From NCBI GenBank assembly GCA_025360005.1, contig JANYDA010000009.1, positions 124,001-188,000 on the forward strand: a DNA stretch of 64,000 bases, in the 5' to 3' direction. The stretch comes from Fibrobacteria bacterium. Its GTDB lineage: Bacteria; Fibrobacterota; Fibrobacteria; UBA11236. Made by a program: the position numbers and the translations under genes. Shown in pieces: positions 26,840 to 34,664 of this stretch. Below the pieces are notes generated by a model that was given only the letters and a program-made list of their open reading frames with translations, ran no database searches and was not told where the DNA came from. Position 1 is the first letter of the stretch; every line of letters begins with the position of its first letter.

Positions 26840-27100
26840 GATGGTTTCCTTTTCAACACCCTGTTAAAGGAAATTACTCTCTGATGGGGGTGACGCAAAC
26901 GTCCGCGATGACCGCAGCGGGCTTGGTTTTCTTCCGAATCGGGTTACAAACCCTATACCGATCCTTTGCCGGACCTTTGCGAAGGGTTTACCGGCTCATT
27001 ATCAACCTTCATCGACCCCTCCGGGCCCGGGTCCAGGCTTCACGGGTCGGGAATTATGTTAATTTTATCCCGGTTTTACGATTTCTGAGAAGGAGACGGG

Positions 27101-28300
27101 ATGAGCAAGGTCTTGTTGATAGGCGCCGGCGGAGTAGGGGGCGTGGTAGCGCATAAATGCAGCCAGGCTCCGGAAGTGTTTTCCAGCCTGGTGCTGGCCA
27201 GCCGCACCGTGTCCCGATGCGAACGGATCAAGGAACAAATCCTCAAGCGCCGGCCCGGATATAAGATCGAGACCGCGCAAGTGGACGCGGACAAGACCCC
27301 GGAAGTGGTGGCGCTCATCAAGCGCGTGCAGCCCAAGCTGGTCATCAACACCGCGCTGCCCTACCAGGATCTGGCCATCATGGACGCCTGCCTGGAAACG
27401 GGCGTGGACTACCTGGATACGGCCAATTACGAACCGCCCAACGAGGCCAAGTTCGAATACAAATGGCAATGGGCCTACCGGAACAAGTTCGAGGAACGCG
27501 GCATCATGGCCCTGCTCGGCTGCGGTTTCGATCCCGGCGTCACCAACATCTTCTGCGCCCACGCCATGAAGAACCATTTCGACGAGATCCACACCGTGGA
27601 TATCATCGATTGCAACGGAGGGAGCCACGGGCATCCTTTCGCGACCAATTTCAATCCGGAGATCAACATCCGGGAAGTCACCGCCAGGGGGAAGTTCTGG
27701 GAGCAGGGAAAGTGGGTGGAAACCGAACCCATGGCTATCCACAAGAGCTTCGACGCGCCCGAGCTCGGCCCCATGGAAATCTACCTGATGTACCACGAGG
27801 AATTGGAATCGCTGGCCCTGAACCTGAAAGGTCTGAAGCGCATCCGCTTCTGGATGAGCTTCTCCGAGAATTACCTGACGCATCTGCGCGTACTGCAGAA
27901 CGTGGGCATGACCCGCATCGACGGGGTGGAATTCCAGGGCCAGAAGATAGTGCCGCTGCAGTTCCTGAAGGCGCTGCTGCCGGATCCGGCTTCGCTGGGC
28001 CCGCGCACCAAAGGCAAGACCAACATCGGCTGCGTCATCGACGGCATCAAGGACGGCAAGCCCAAGAACCTTTACGTCTACAATGTTTGCGATCATGAGG
28101 AAGCGTACCGGGAGACGGACAACCAGGCCATCTCCTATACCACCGGCGTGCCCGCCTTCATCGGCGCCATGATGATGCTGCAAGGCAAATGGAAGGGCAA
28201 GGGCGTGTTCAACGTGGAGGAAATGGATCCCGATCCTTTCATGCAGGAGCTGCTGGTGCGCGGCCTGCCTTGGATCGAAACCGTCAACTACGATATCTGA
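27101..28300 (+). CDS. Carboxynorspermidine dehydrogenase (saccharopine-dehydrogenase fold)
   Basis: Reductively joins aspartate semialdehyde to diaminopropane or putrescine, giving carboxynorspermidine or carboxyspermidine. 399 residues with Rossmann motif LLIGAGGVGGVVAHK at the N-terminus, KLVINTALPYQDLAIMDAC, GVDYLDTANYEPP, LLGCGFDPGVTNIFC, then a catalytic domain ending ETVNYDI, all as in the CASDH family. The start is set by AAGGAGACGGG. It is followed 4 bases later by the matching decarboxylase, which makes the assignment firm although the enzyme belongs to the large Lys9 superfamily. Confidence 0.93.
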   Translation: MSKVLLIGAGGVGGVVAHKCSQAPEVFSSLVLASRTVSRCERIKEQILKRRPGYKIETAQVDADKTPEVVALIKRVQPKLVINTALPYQDLAIMDACLETGVDYLDTANYEPPNEAKFEYKWQWAYRNKFEERGIMALLGCGFDPGVTNIFCAHAMKNHFDEIHTVDIIDCNGGSHGHPFATNFNPEINIREVTARGKFWEQGKWVETEPMAIHKSFDAPELGPMEIYLMYHEELESLALNLKGLKRIRFWMSFSENYLTHLRVLQNVGMTRIDGVEFQGQKIVPLQFLKALLPDPASLGPRTKGKTNIGCVIDGIKDGKPKNLYVYNVCDHEEAYRETDNQAISYTTGVPAFIGAMMMLQGKWKGKGVFNVEEMDPDPFMQELLVRGLPWIETVNYDI

Positions 28301-28304
28301 GCCG

Positions 28305-29492
28305 ATGGCCAAACCGCTCGACGTTTCCCTGGTGCCGACTCCCGCCTATGTCCTGGAGGAGGGGTTGCTTAAGCGCAACCTCAAGCTGCTCGATCGCGTG
28401 CAGAAGGAATCCGGCGGGAAGATCATCCTGGCCCTCAAGGGCTTTGCCTTCTGGAGCAGTTTCAAGTGGGTGCGGGAAGTGCTGCACGGCGCCACCGCCA
28501 GTTCCCTGCACGAGGCCCGCCTGGCCAAGGAGGAAATGCGCAAAGAAGTGCATGTCTATTCCGTGGCCTTTACGGACAGGGAGTTCCCGGAAGTCCTGAC
28601 CATCGCCGATCATATCGTCTTCAATTCATTCGGCCAATGGCGGCGTTTCAAGCCGCAGGTGATGGCCGCCCGCAAGGCGAGCGAAGAAGCGGCCCGCGCG
28701 GGTTCTGGGAAACCTGCCCGTTACGTATCCTGCGGGATACGGGTGAATCCGGGCCATTCCGAGGTCAAGACCCCGCTGTACGATCCCTGCTACGTCAATT
28801 CGCGCCTGGGCGTGACCCGGGATGAGTTCCGGCCGGAGGAGCTGGACGGCATCGACGGGCTGCATTTCCACGCCCATTGCGGCAACGACTCGGATACCCT
28901 GGAACGCGTGGTCGCTTCTTTCGAAGAGCGGTTCGGGGCTTTTCTTCCCGGTCTCAAGTGGGTCAATTTCGGGGGCGGGCACCACATCACCAAGGAAGGC
29001 TACGATGTGGAGCGGCTGATCCGCGTGGTCAAGGGCTTCCGGGAAAAGCATGGCCTGGATGTATACGTGGAGCCGGGCGAAGCCGTGGGCTGGCGCACCG
29101 GAACGCTGGTCTCCTCCGTGGTCGATATCGTCCGCAACGGCATGGACATCGCCATCCTGGACACGTCCGCGACGGCGCATATGCCGGACACGCTGGAAAT
29201 GCCTTACCGGCCGGAGATCCGCGGCGCGGACGAACCGGGCAAGCTGGCGCATACCTATCGCCTGGGCGGCCTCACCTGCCTGGCCGGGGACGTGATCGGC
29301 GATTATAGCTTCCCGCAAGCTCTGCGGATAGGCGACAAGCTGGTGTTCGAGGATATGATCCATTACACCATCGTCAAGAACACCACCTTTAATGGTATAT
29401 CCTTGCCTTCCCTATGCCTGTGGACGGAGGACGGCAAGCTGGAAGTGGTGCGCGAGTTCGGCTACGACGATTATAAGTTGCGCAACGGCTGA
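28305..29492 (+). CDS. nspC: Carboxynorspermidine decarboxylase
   Basis: A PLP-dependent fold-III decarboxylase that turns carboxynorspermidine or carboxyspermidine into norspermidine or spermidine. 395 residues. The PLP lysine lies in IILALKGFAFWS (about residue 46). HAHCGNDSD, NFGGGHHITKEGYD and the PLP-phosphate region VEPGEAVGWRTG are all present, and GGLTCLAGDVIGDY supplies the dimer-interface Cys. It starts 4 bases after the dehydrogenase stop and is clearly co-transcribed. No S-adenosylmethionine decarboxylase or speE is in view. Confidence 0.95.
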   Translation: MAKPLDVSLVPTPAYVLEEGLLKRNLKLLDRVQKESGGKIILALKGFAFWSSFKWVREVLHGATASSLHEARLAKEEMRKEVHVYSVAFTDREFPEVLTIADHIVFNSFGQWRRFKPQVMAARKASEEAARAGSGKPARYVSCGIRVNPGHSEVKTPLYDPCYVNSRLGVTRDEFRPEELDGIDGLHFHAHCGNDSDTLERVVASFEERFGAFLPGLKWVNFGGGHHITKEGYDVERLIRVVKGFREKHGLDVYVEPGEAVGWRTGTLVSSVVDIVRNGMDIAILDTSATAHMPDTLEMPYRPEIRGADEPGKLAHTYRLGGLTCLAGDVIGDYSFPQALRIGDKLVFEDMIHYTIVKNTTFNGISLPSLCLWTEDGKLEVVREFGYDDYKLRNG

Positions 29493-29505
29493 ACCGGTCC
29501 GGCAA

Positions 29506-31269
29506 TTATAGAGGTAACAGCGTCACCAAGGTGGAACCGGGCTTTTGGTTGTAGTAGATCAGGCGCATGAACGTTTCCGATCGCGCCGTCGAGGAGACCC
29601 AGACTTCATCCAGCATGCCGTGCAATCCCAGGGCTCCGTTTTCATCCAACGCGCCGATCACGGTCTGGGCCGTGGCCGACTGTCCTTGCTTCCAGGGCGT
29701 CGATTCCCGGAGGAATCCGTCCACGTATAGGTCCGCCTTGCTGCCGTCGTAGACGACGGCGACGCATTGGGTCAGGCTTACGGAGGATTTGGACTTGGAG
29801 ACGTATTCGCTGCCGTCGCCCCATAAGGAAAAGACCTTGCCCAGGAAGATGCTCAGCCTGGCGCGGAGGTTGATTGGGAGAAGACCGTCGCCCTTATTGA
29901 ACAATACGCATGGTTCCTTGCCTATCCGCTTCACCCACATCTGCAGGGTCCAGGCTTGCGAGCCGGGATCGAATTCGGGCGGGACGACCAATGCGGTTTG
30001 CATGTCGGCCGCGTTGAAATCCTGTCCATAGCCTGCCGTTACCTTCTTTCTCGTCGGGATGCGTTTCCCTCCGCCGGCCGCGGATGCATTGAACTTGCCG
30101 GTCGCATCCTTGAATTCCCCGGCGATGCCATTGCCCGTCTCTTCCAAATGCCATACCGCCGTCCAGTCCGCCCGGGCGGGGAAAACCGCGGCGGGGTCGG
30201 AGGCGGCTGCGGCCGCGCCGTTGCCCCAATACATCAGGATGGGGGAAGAACCCCATTGCGATATGAGGGTATCGGTCTTGATCCAAACATCGCCTTCGCC
30301 CAACTGCGGATCCCAACGGGAGATCTCGTAGGGGAGCGCGCGTCCGTCGGCGGTGACGAAGCGGAGATCCCTGCCCCCGGCGGCGGCATCGGCGAGTTTG
30401 AAATTACCCGGAGTCAAGCGCAGCAGCAGCGGAAAGTCCGTCACCATCGCGCGTGAGAATATGCCGGCTAGGATGAAGTTCACGTTCACCAGGGCGGCAT
30501 GTCCCCAGTTCAGCCGGTAAACCTCGTTCGGATCCGGTTTCTGGGTGTGATTGGAATCGTCGCTTCCCTTGCCGGAATCCCCGACCGCAGGGACCGCGCG
30601 GGTAACGGTGAGATAATATTGGGTGGCCGTATCGGCGGCCGTGACGTTGATGGTGAAATGGTTTTCCCCCACCTGGGCGAAGATGGGATCGGAGGCCTGA
30701 GCGGCGGAAACCCACGCGACCCCCACCAGCATGGCGGCGGAAGCGTAGGCCGGCGCCAGCGTGACTGTGAATGAGGATTGAGAGTTGGTTAAGGCAACGG
30801 CGTACTCCTTGACGGCAGGATCGAAGGGCGGTACCAGGGCCCCCGCCGACAATTGCAACGAGGCCAACGCCGGGGATGGACGGGGCAAAGGCAGCGGCAG
30901 CACGGTGACGGCTTGCCGATCGCCGTCCTTGGTGATGAGCATGTCCAGCGCCAGCCGGCCGTATTGATCGAAGCCCATGACACGGATGGACAGTGTGCGG
31001 GTTTCCCCGTCTTCGATGCGGTAGCTGGGAATGGACCCGGGAGCGGCCAAGGCGCCGTCCCACGCCGTTCCCACCACTTGCGAGGTGTCTCCATTCGCCA
31101 GGATCAGGACCTTTACGCTGTTGAAGCGGCTGAGGGAATCGTTCAGCCTGACGGTGACGAACTTTTCTTCGCGCGGAGAAGAGTTATCGAGGCGGCAGCT
31201 GGGCAGGATTCCCAGGCATGCGGATAGGCATAGCAGGCGCAAAGGGCGCCGGAGGATTTCACGGTTCAT
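29506..31269 (-). CDS. Lipoprotein with cadherin-like, DUF2341 and LamG/concanavalin-like domains
   Basis: A surface lipoprotein of 587 residues. The signal peptide ends in the lipobox ILPSC (Cys25). After a beta-rich region (about 30-125) comes a cadherin-like beta-sandwich (about 130-220, LSAGALVPPFDP to YYLTVTRAV). A DUF2341 segment follows (about 255-355, MVTDFPLLLRLTPGNF to SSPILMYWGNG), then a LamG/ConA-like jelly roll (about 365-587, WTAVWHLEETGNGIAGEFKD). Such stacks are typical of surface or matrix carbohydrate-contact proteins in Fibrobacterota and relatives. Start 31269 is favoured over 31287 because GAGCAGG lies upstream. It overlaps the preceding small gene by 11 bases. Confidence 0.82.
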   Translation of the reverse strand: MNREILRRPLRLLCLSACLGILPSCRLDNSSPREEKFVTVRLNDSLSRFNSVKVLILANGDTSQVVGTAWDGALAAPGSIPSYRIEDGETRTLSIRVMGFDQYGRLALDMLITKDGDRQAVTVLPLPLPRPSPALASLQLSAGALVPPFDPAVKEYAVALTNSQSSFTVTLAPAYASAAMLVGVAWVSAAQASDPIFAQVGENHFTINVTAADTATQYYLTVTRAVPAVGDSGKGSDDSNHTQKPDPNEVYRLNWGHAALVNVNFILAGIFSRAMVTDFPLLLRLTPGNFKLADAAAGGRDLRFVTADGRALPYEISRWDPQLGEGDVWIKTDTLISQWGSSPILMYWGNGAAAAASDPAAVFPARADWTAVWHLEETGNGIAGEFKDATGKFNASAAGGGKRIPTRKKVTAGYGQDFNAADMQTALVVPPEFDPGSQAWTLQMWVKRIGKEPCVLFNKGDGLLPINLRARLSIFLGKVFSLWGDGSEYVSKSKSSVSLTQCVAVVYDGSKADLYVDGFLRESTPWKQGQSATAQTVIGALDENGALGLHGMLDEVWVSSTARSETFMRLIYYNQKPGSTLVTLLPL

Positions 31270-31564
31270 CGGTGAATACCTGCTCATTGTGCTTTACCGA
31301 GGACGGCTTGGACTGTTCTTCATGCCAATACCAGCCTATCCCGCCGGCCACAGCGGTGGCGCCCAGCGCCCACAACACCCAACCGCGGCTGCCTGGTCCC
31401 GATTGGGAGGCTGCCGTCGGCGCATCCTTATCGCCGTCCTCGGTGAAATCGAGATCGACGACCTTGGGTTTAGGATGCGCGGGCTTGGGTTGAATGCGGA
31501 CGGCGTCGCCGCAAGCCAACTGCGAACCCAGGCACAGGCCGACTACCAAAGCGGTCGCTCTCAT
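31259..31564 (-). CDS. Small exported membrane protein
   Basis: 101 residues. A signal peptide (about 1-20, MRATALVVGLCLGSQLACGD) is followed by a polar Pro/Lys stretch and a single membrane helix (about 61-78, VLWALGATAVAGGIGWYW), then a charged tail. The Cys at 18 is not in a convincing lipobox. It overlaps the LamG lipoprotein gene by 11 bases, so the two are translationally coupled and likely act together. No family recognised. The 218-base gap 31565-31782 separates it from the SET-domain gene and shows no further gene. Confidence 0.6.
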   Translation of the reverse strand: MRATALVVGLCLGSQLACGDAVRIQPKPAHPKPKVVDLDFTEDGDKDAPTAASQSGPGSRGWVLWALGATAVAGGIGWYWHEEQSKPSSVKHNEQVFTDEP

Positions 31565-31782
31565 GGAATGCGGATTCCCATCCTTCCAACCGGAACCCGG
31601 CCGGAGTAGTGAAATTTTAGGAGGTGGCGCCGGTGCGGCACAAGCGGAATGGCATGTTAAAATAGGACTCTTGCGCGGCCAGGCGGCAATGGGGCGGGAA
31701 GCCTGAAAAACCCCAAGCAGGAGAAGACGCGGGACCGGAATCCCGAGGTATCAGCGGGCGGGACCCGCGCCGGGAGTGGCGG

Positions 31783-32334
31783 TCAGCGCAGGTATTCCAG
31801 CACGATGCCGCGCAAGCGGATTCGCTCTTCTTCCGGCAGGTCGCAGTAGCTCTGGATCTTGCCGCTGCAATTGGACGCGCCGCAGGTACAGTCCACCGCC
31901 CAGCCCGCTTCATTGATGCTGGTGCGGTAGTCCCAGAACAACTCCTCTCCCGCGGCGATGGCGCGGATGGCGAAAAGCTTGGGGGAGCCGTCGACGAATC
32001 CTACGTTGGGCGCGCAGCTATGGTTGATGAAATCGTCCAGGCGGGGATGCTCCGGATCTTCCGCCAGATAGGTTTCCGGCCCTATTTGCAAGGCGCGCAT
32101 GCCTTCCACCACCTCGTCCTTATGGCGCAGGATGCCCTGGCATTGGATCACGAAGGCGCCGGCGGGGATGGCCGATCGCGTGAACACGCCCAAGCCGTGG
32201 ATGCCGGATTGTTCCGAGAAAAGATCCGCGGTCGCTTCTGCTGTTACCAAGGGAGCCTCCAAAGGATGCGCTGTCGCGCGGGCCGGCGCGCGGCGCTTGC
32301 CGTTCGCATGGAAATCTAAATACATGCGGGGCAT
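31783..32334 (-). CDS. SET-domain protein (predicted lysine methyltransferase)
   Basis: 183 residues. The SET core is complete: GIHGLGVFTRSAIPAG (SAM-binding GxG region), FINHSCAPNVGF (the NHSCxPN motif), and GEELFWDYRTS (the ELxxDY motif with catalytic Tyr). A post-SET zinc cluster CTCGASNCSG follows, which is the same order as eukaryotic histone methyltransferases. Target protein unknown. Starts at 32334 or 32325 are both possible; ribosome sites are weak. A longer reading frame to 32499 crosses the repeat block and the photolyase end and is not protein-like. It sits in a same-strand run with photolyase and tag. Confidence 0.85.
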   Translation of the reverse strand: MPRMYLDFHANGKRRAPARATAHPLEAPLVTAEATADLFSEQSGIHGLGVFTRSAIPAGAFVIQCQGILRHKDEVVEGMRALQIGPETYLAEDPEHPRLDDFINHSCAPNVGFVDGSPKLFAIRAIAAGEELFWDYRTSINEAGWAVDCTCGASNCSGKIQSYCDLPEEERIRLRGIVLEYLR

Positions 32335-32351
32335 TCTCAACGGGCTCGAAC

Positions 32352-32372
32352 CGCAATGCGCAATGCGCAATG
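32352..32372 (+). repeat. Three tandem copies of CGCAATG upstream of the SET gene
   Basis: The heptamer CGCAATG is repeated three times without gaps, followed by diverged copies (CGCGAATCG, AAGCGCAA) to about 32391. It lies in the gap between the photolyase stop and the SET-gene start, so it would be in the SET leader. The block resembles the GCAAATTG-type repeat at 23471 in structure but not in sequence. Confidence 0.75.
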
Positions 32373-32446
32373 CGCGAATCGTAAAGCGCAAAGCCCCGCA
32401 GTGCCGAGGCGCGCGGCAAAGCGGGCCGGCGGCAACAGGTCCGGAT

Positions 32447-33916
32447 TCACCCGCGTAGGGAACGATAGGCGGCCAAGGCGCGCTCGCGGGCCATGGCATG
32501 ATCGACCAAGGGCAGGGGATAGGTCTTGCCCAGTTTCACGCCCGCCTCAGCCAGCATGGCTGCGGGCGCTTCCCAGGGGCGGTGGATCCGCCCGCCTCGC
32601 AAGCCCGCCAGTTCCGGAACCCAACGCCGGATATAGTCCCCTTGCGCGTCGAACCGCTCCCCCTGAGTCACGGGATGGAAGATGCGGAAATAGGGCGCCG
32701 CATCGGCGCCGCAACCGGCCACCCATTGCCAGCCCAGGGTGTTCTGGGCCAGGTCGGCATCCACCAGGGTGTCCCAAAACCAACGGGCGCCGTCTTGCCA
32801 GGGCAAAAGGAGATGCTTGACAAGGAAGGAGGCGGCCGCCATGCGCACGCGGTTGTGCATCCAGCCGGTGGCCCAGAGCTGGCGCATACCCGCATCCACG
32901 TAAGGATAGCCGGTGCGGCCCTGTTGCCAGGCGCGCAGGCCCGCGGCATCGCGCCGCCAGGGAAAGGCGGCGAACTTGGGACGTAACGGTTGTTCCGGCG
33001 TATGGGGGAAATGGACGAGCAGATGATGGGCGAATTCCCGCCAGGCCAATTGCCGTTGCCAGGCCAGGAGCGAACTTCGGCCTTCCTGGCCGCGCTCCAG
33101 GGCGGCCATGCGCCCTTTGACGGCAGCCCAGATTTCCCGCGCTCCGATTTCCCCGAAATGGAGATGCGGGGATTGGCGCGAGGTGCCTTCCAGGGCCGGG
33201 ATGTCGCGCTGGGACTCATAGGCGAGCAGGGTGGATTCGATGCGATCGCCCAGCAATTCCCTGGCGCCCCGCGATCCCGGCCGCCAGGCCCGCTCCAGGC
33301 CCCCGGCCCAGGGCGCGCGGGGCCATAGTTCCAGGGCGGCCAAGTCCAGGGAGGCGGGCCAGGCCTCCGGCCCAGGTAACCTGGACGGTACGGGTAGGGG
33401 CGGCGGCGGTTCCGGGGCCGCCTGGCAAGCCCGCCAATACGGGGTGAAAACCTGGTAGGGACCGCCGGATTGGGTACGGATGCTTTCCGGTTCGAACAAC
33501 AGCGCGGAACCGAAAACCCGGACTTGGCATCCCTCCTGGGCCAAGGCGGCGGCTATCTCCCCATCCAAGGCCGCGGCTGCGGGCTCATAGCGCCGGCTCC
33601 AATGCACCGCGCCCGCGCCGGTTTCCCTCAGCAAATCCCGCAGCACTGTGAGCGGATCGCCCCGCCGCAGGATCAGTTGCGATCCTTTTCGGCGCAGGTC
33701 CGCATCCAGGGCGGCCAGGGAATGGTGCAGCCACCAACGGGACGCGCCTCCGGGAGCCCATGACCTTTCGCCCCCGCTTTTTTCCACCGGGTCCCCGATG
33801 TACACGGGGATCACGGCGCCGTACTCGGCGGCTTGGCGCAGGGCCGGATTATCGGAAAGGCGCAGATCCTGCCGGAACCAGACCAAGGCGGTTCTGCCCG
33901 CCGGGGTAACCCGCAT
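32447..33916 (-). CDS. Deoxyribodipyrimidine photolyase
   Basis: A light-driven repair enzyme for cyclobutane pyrimidine dimers; a cryptochrome is the alternative. 489 residues. The N-terminal antenna domain starts VWFRQDLRLSDNPAL. The FAD-binding helical domain carries SRQSPHLHFGEIG, WQRQLAWREFAHHLL, GRTGYPYVDAGMRQLWATGWMHN (shown here split: GRTGYPYVDAGMRQ then LWATGWMHNRVRM), and WQWVAGCGADAAPYFRIFHP. These match class I CPD photolyases. An FAD-contact Asp/Asn region is intact. It is third in a minus-strand run after the transporter and tag genes, 77 bases from tag. Confidence 0.93.
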   Translation of the reverse strand: MRVTPAGRTALVWFRQDLRLSDNPALRQAAEYGAVIPVYIGDPVEKSGGERSWAPGGASRWWLHHSLAALDADLRRKGSQLILRRGDPLTVLRDLLRETGAGAVHWSRRYEPAAAALDGEIAAALAQEGCQVRVFGSALLFEPESIRTQSGGPYQVFTPYWRACQAAPEPPPPLPVPSRLPGPEAWPASLDLAALELWPRAPWAGGLERAWRPGSRGARELLGDRIESTLLAYESQRDIPALEGTSRQSPHLHFGEIGAREIWAAVKGRMAALERGQEGRSSLLAWQRQLAWREFAHHLLVHFPHTPEQPLRPKFAAFPWRRDAAGLRAWQQGRTGYPYVDAGMRQLWATGWMHNRVRMAAASFLVKHLLLPWQDGARWFWDTLVDADLAQNTLGWQWVAGCGADAAPYFRIFHPVTQGERFDAQGDYIRRWVPELAGLRGGRIHRPWEAPAAMLAEAGVKLGKTYPLPLVDHAMARERALAAYRSLRG

Positions 33917-33993
33917 GTTTCAGGCGGTCCCGAAGCGTTCGCGGAGCTTGCGGGCGCGGAAGCCGGGCAGGGGCCGCACGGAATAGCGCGGCA

Positions 33994-34662
33994 TCAGGCC
34001 CGGATAGATCCGGGGCGGCGGGCCCGCTTGGCCAGGAGCGAAGCCGGGCCCGGTTTGCCCGTCTTATCCATTTTGCCCGTCTTGCCCACCTGCTTGTGCC
34101 TGTGGCAGGCGACGATATGATCGTTCACCATCCCCGTGGCCTGCATATGCGCATAGCAAATGGTGGATCCCACGAATTTGAAGCCCCGTTTTTTCAAATC
34201 CTTGCTCAGCGCGTCCGACTCCGGGCTGGTGGCGCGATAATCGCTTTTGCCGCGCAGCTTGTTGTTCAACGGCTTGCCTCCGGTGAAGCGCCAGATATAG
34301 GCGTCGAAGCTGCCGAATTCCTTCTGCACTTCCAGGAAGCGTTTGGCGTTGTTGACGGCCGCCAGGATTTTCAGGCGGTTGCGGACGATTCCGGCGTCCG
34401 CCATCAGCTTCTCCACTTTGCGATCATCGTAGCGGGCGACCTTGATGGGATCGAATCCGGCGAAGGCGGCGCGGTAATTTTCGCGCTTGCGCAGTACGGT
34501 ATACCAACTGAGACCGGCCTGGGCCCCTTCCAGGGTGAGGAATTCGAAGATGCGGATATCGTCGTGCACGGGCACGCCCCATTCTTCGTCATGGTAGGCC
34601 ACATAATCCGGTTTGTCGGGGGAGACCCAGGGGCAGCGGATCCGTTCTTTCTTAGGGGCCAT
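33994..34662 (-). CDS. tag: DNA-3-methyladenine glycosylase I
   Basis: Excises 3-methyladenine from alkylated DNA. 222 residues. RCPWVSPDKPDYVAYHDEEW at the N-terminus provides the first zinc Cys and the family HDxEWG block. QAGLSWYTVLRKRENYR is the helix motif, and STICYAHMQATGMVNDHIV with a following CHRH gives the second zinc site. A basic C-terminal extension of about 30 residues (HRHKQVGKTGKMDKTGK) exceeds the usual length. It lies 2 bases from the end of the upstream transporter gene, so the two are co-transcribed; the functional link is not obvious. Confidence 0.93.
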   Translation of the reverse strand: MAPKKERIRCPWVSPDKPDYVAYHDEEWGVPVHDDIRIFEFLTLEGAQAGLSWYTVLRKRENYRAAFAGFDPIKVARYDDRKVEKLMADAGIVRNRLKILAAVNNAKRFLEVQKEFGSFDAYIWRFTGGKPLNNKLRGKSDYRATSPESDALSKDLKKRGFKFVGSTICYAHMQATGMVNDHIVACHRHKQVGKTGKMDKTGKPGPASLLAKRARRPGSIRA

Positions 34663-34664
34663 GA

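Noticed and set aside
32352-32372. CRISPR array
   Set aside because: The unit is only 7 bases, tandem with no spacers, and no cas gene is nearby.
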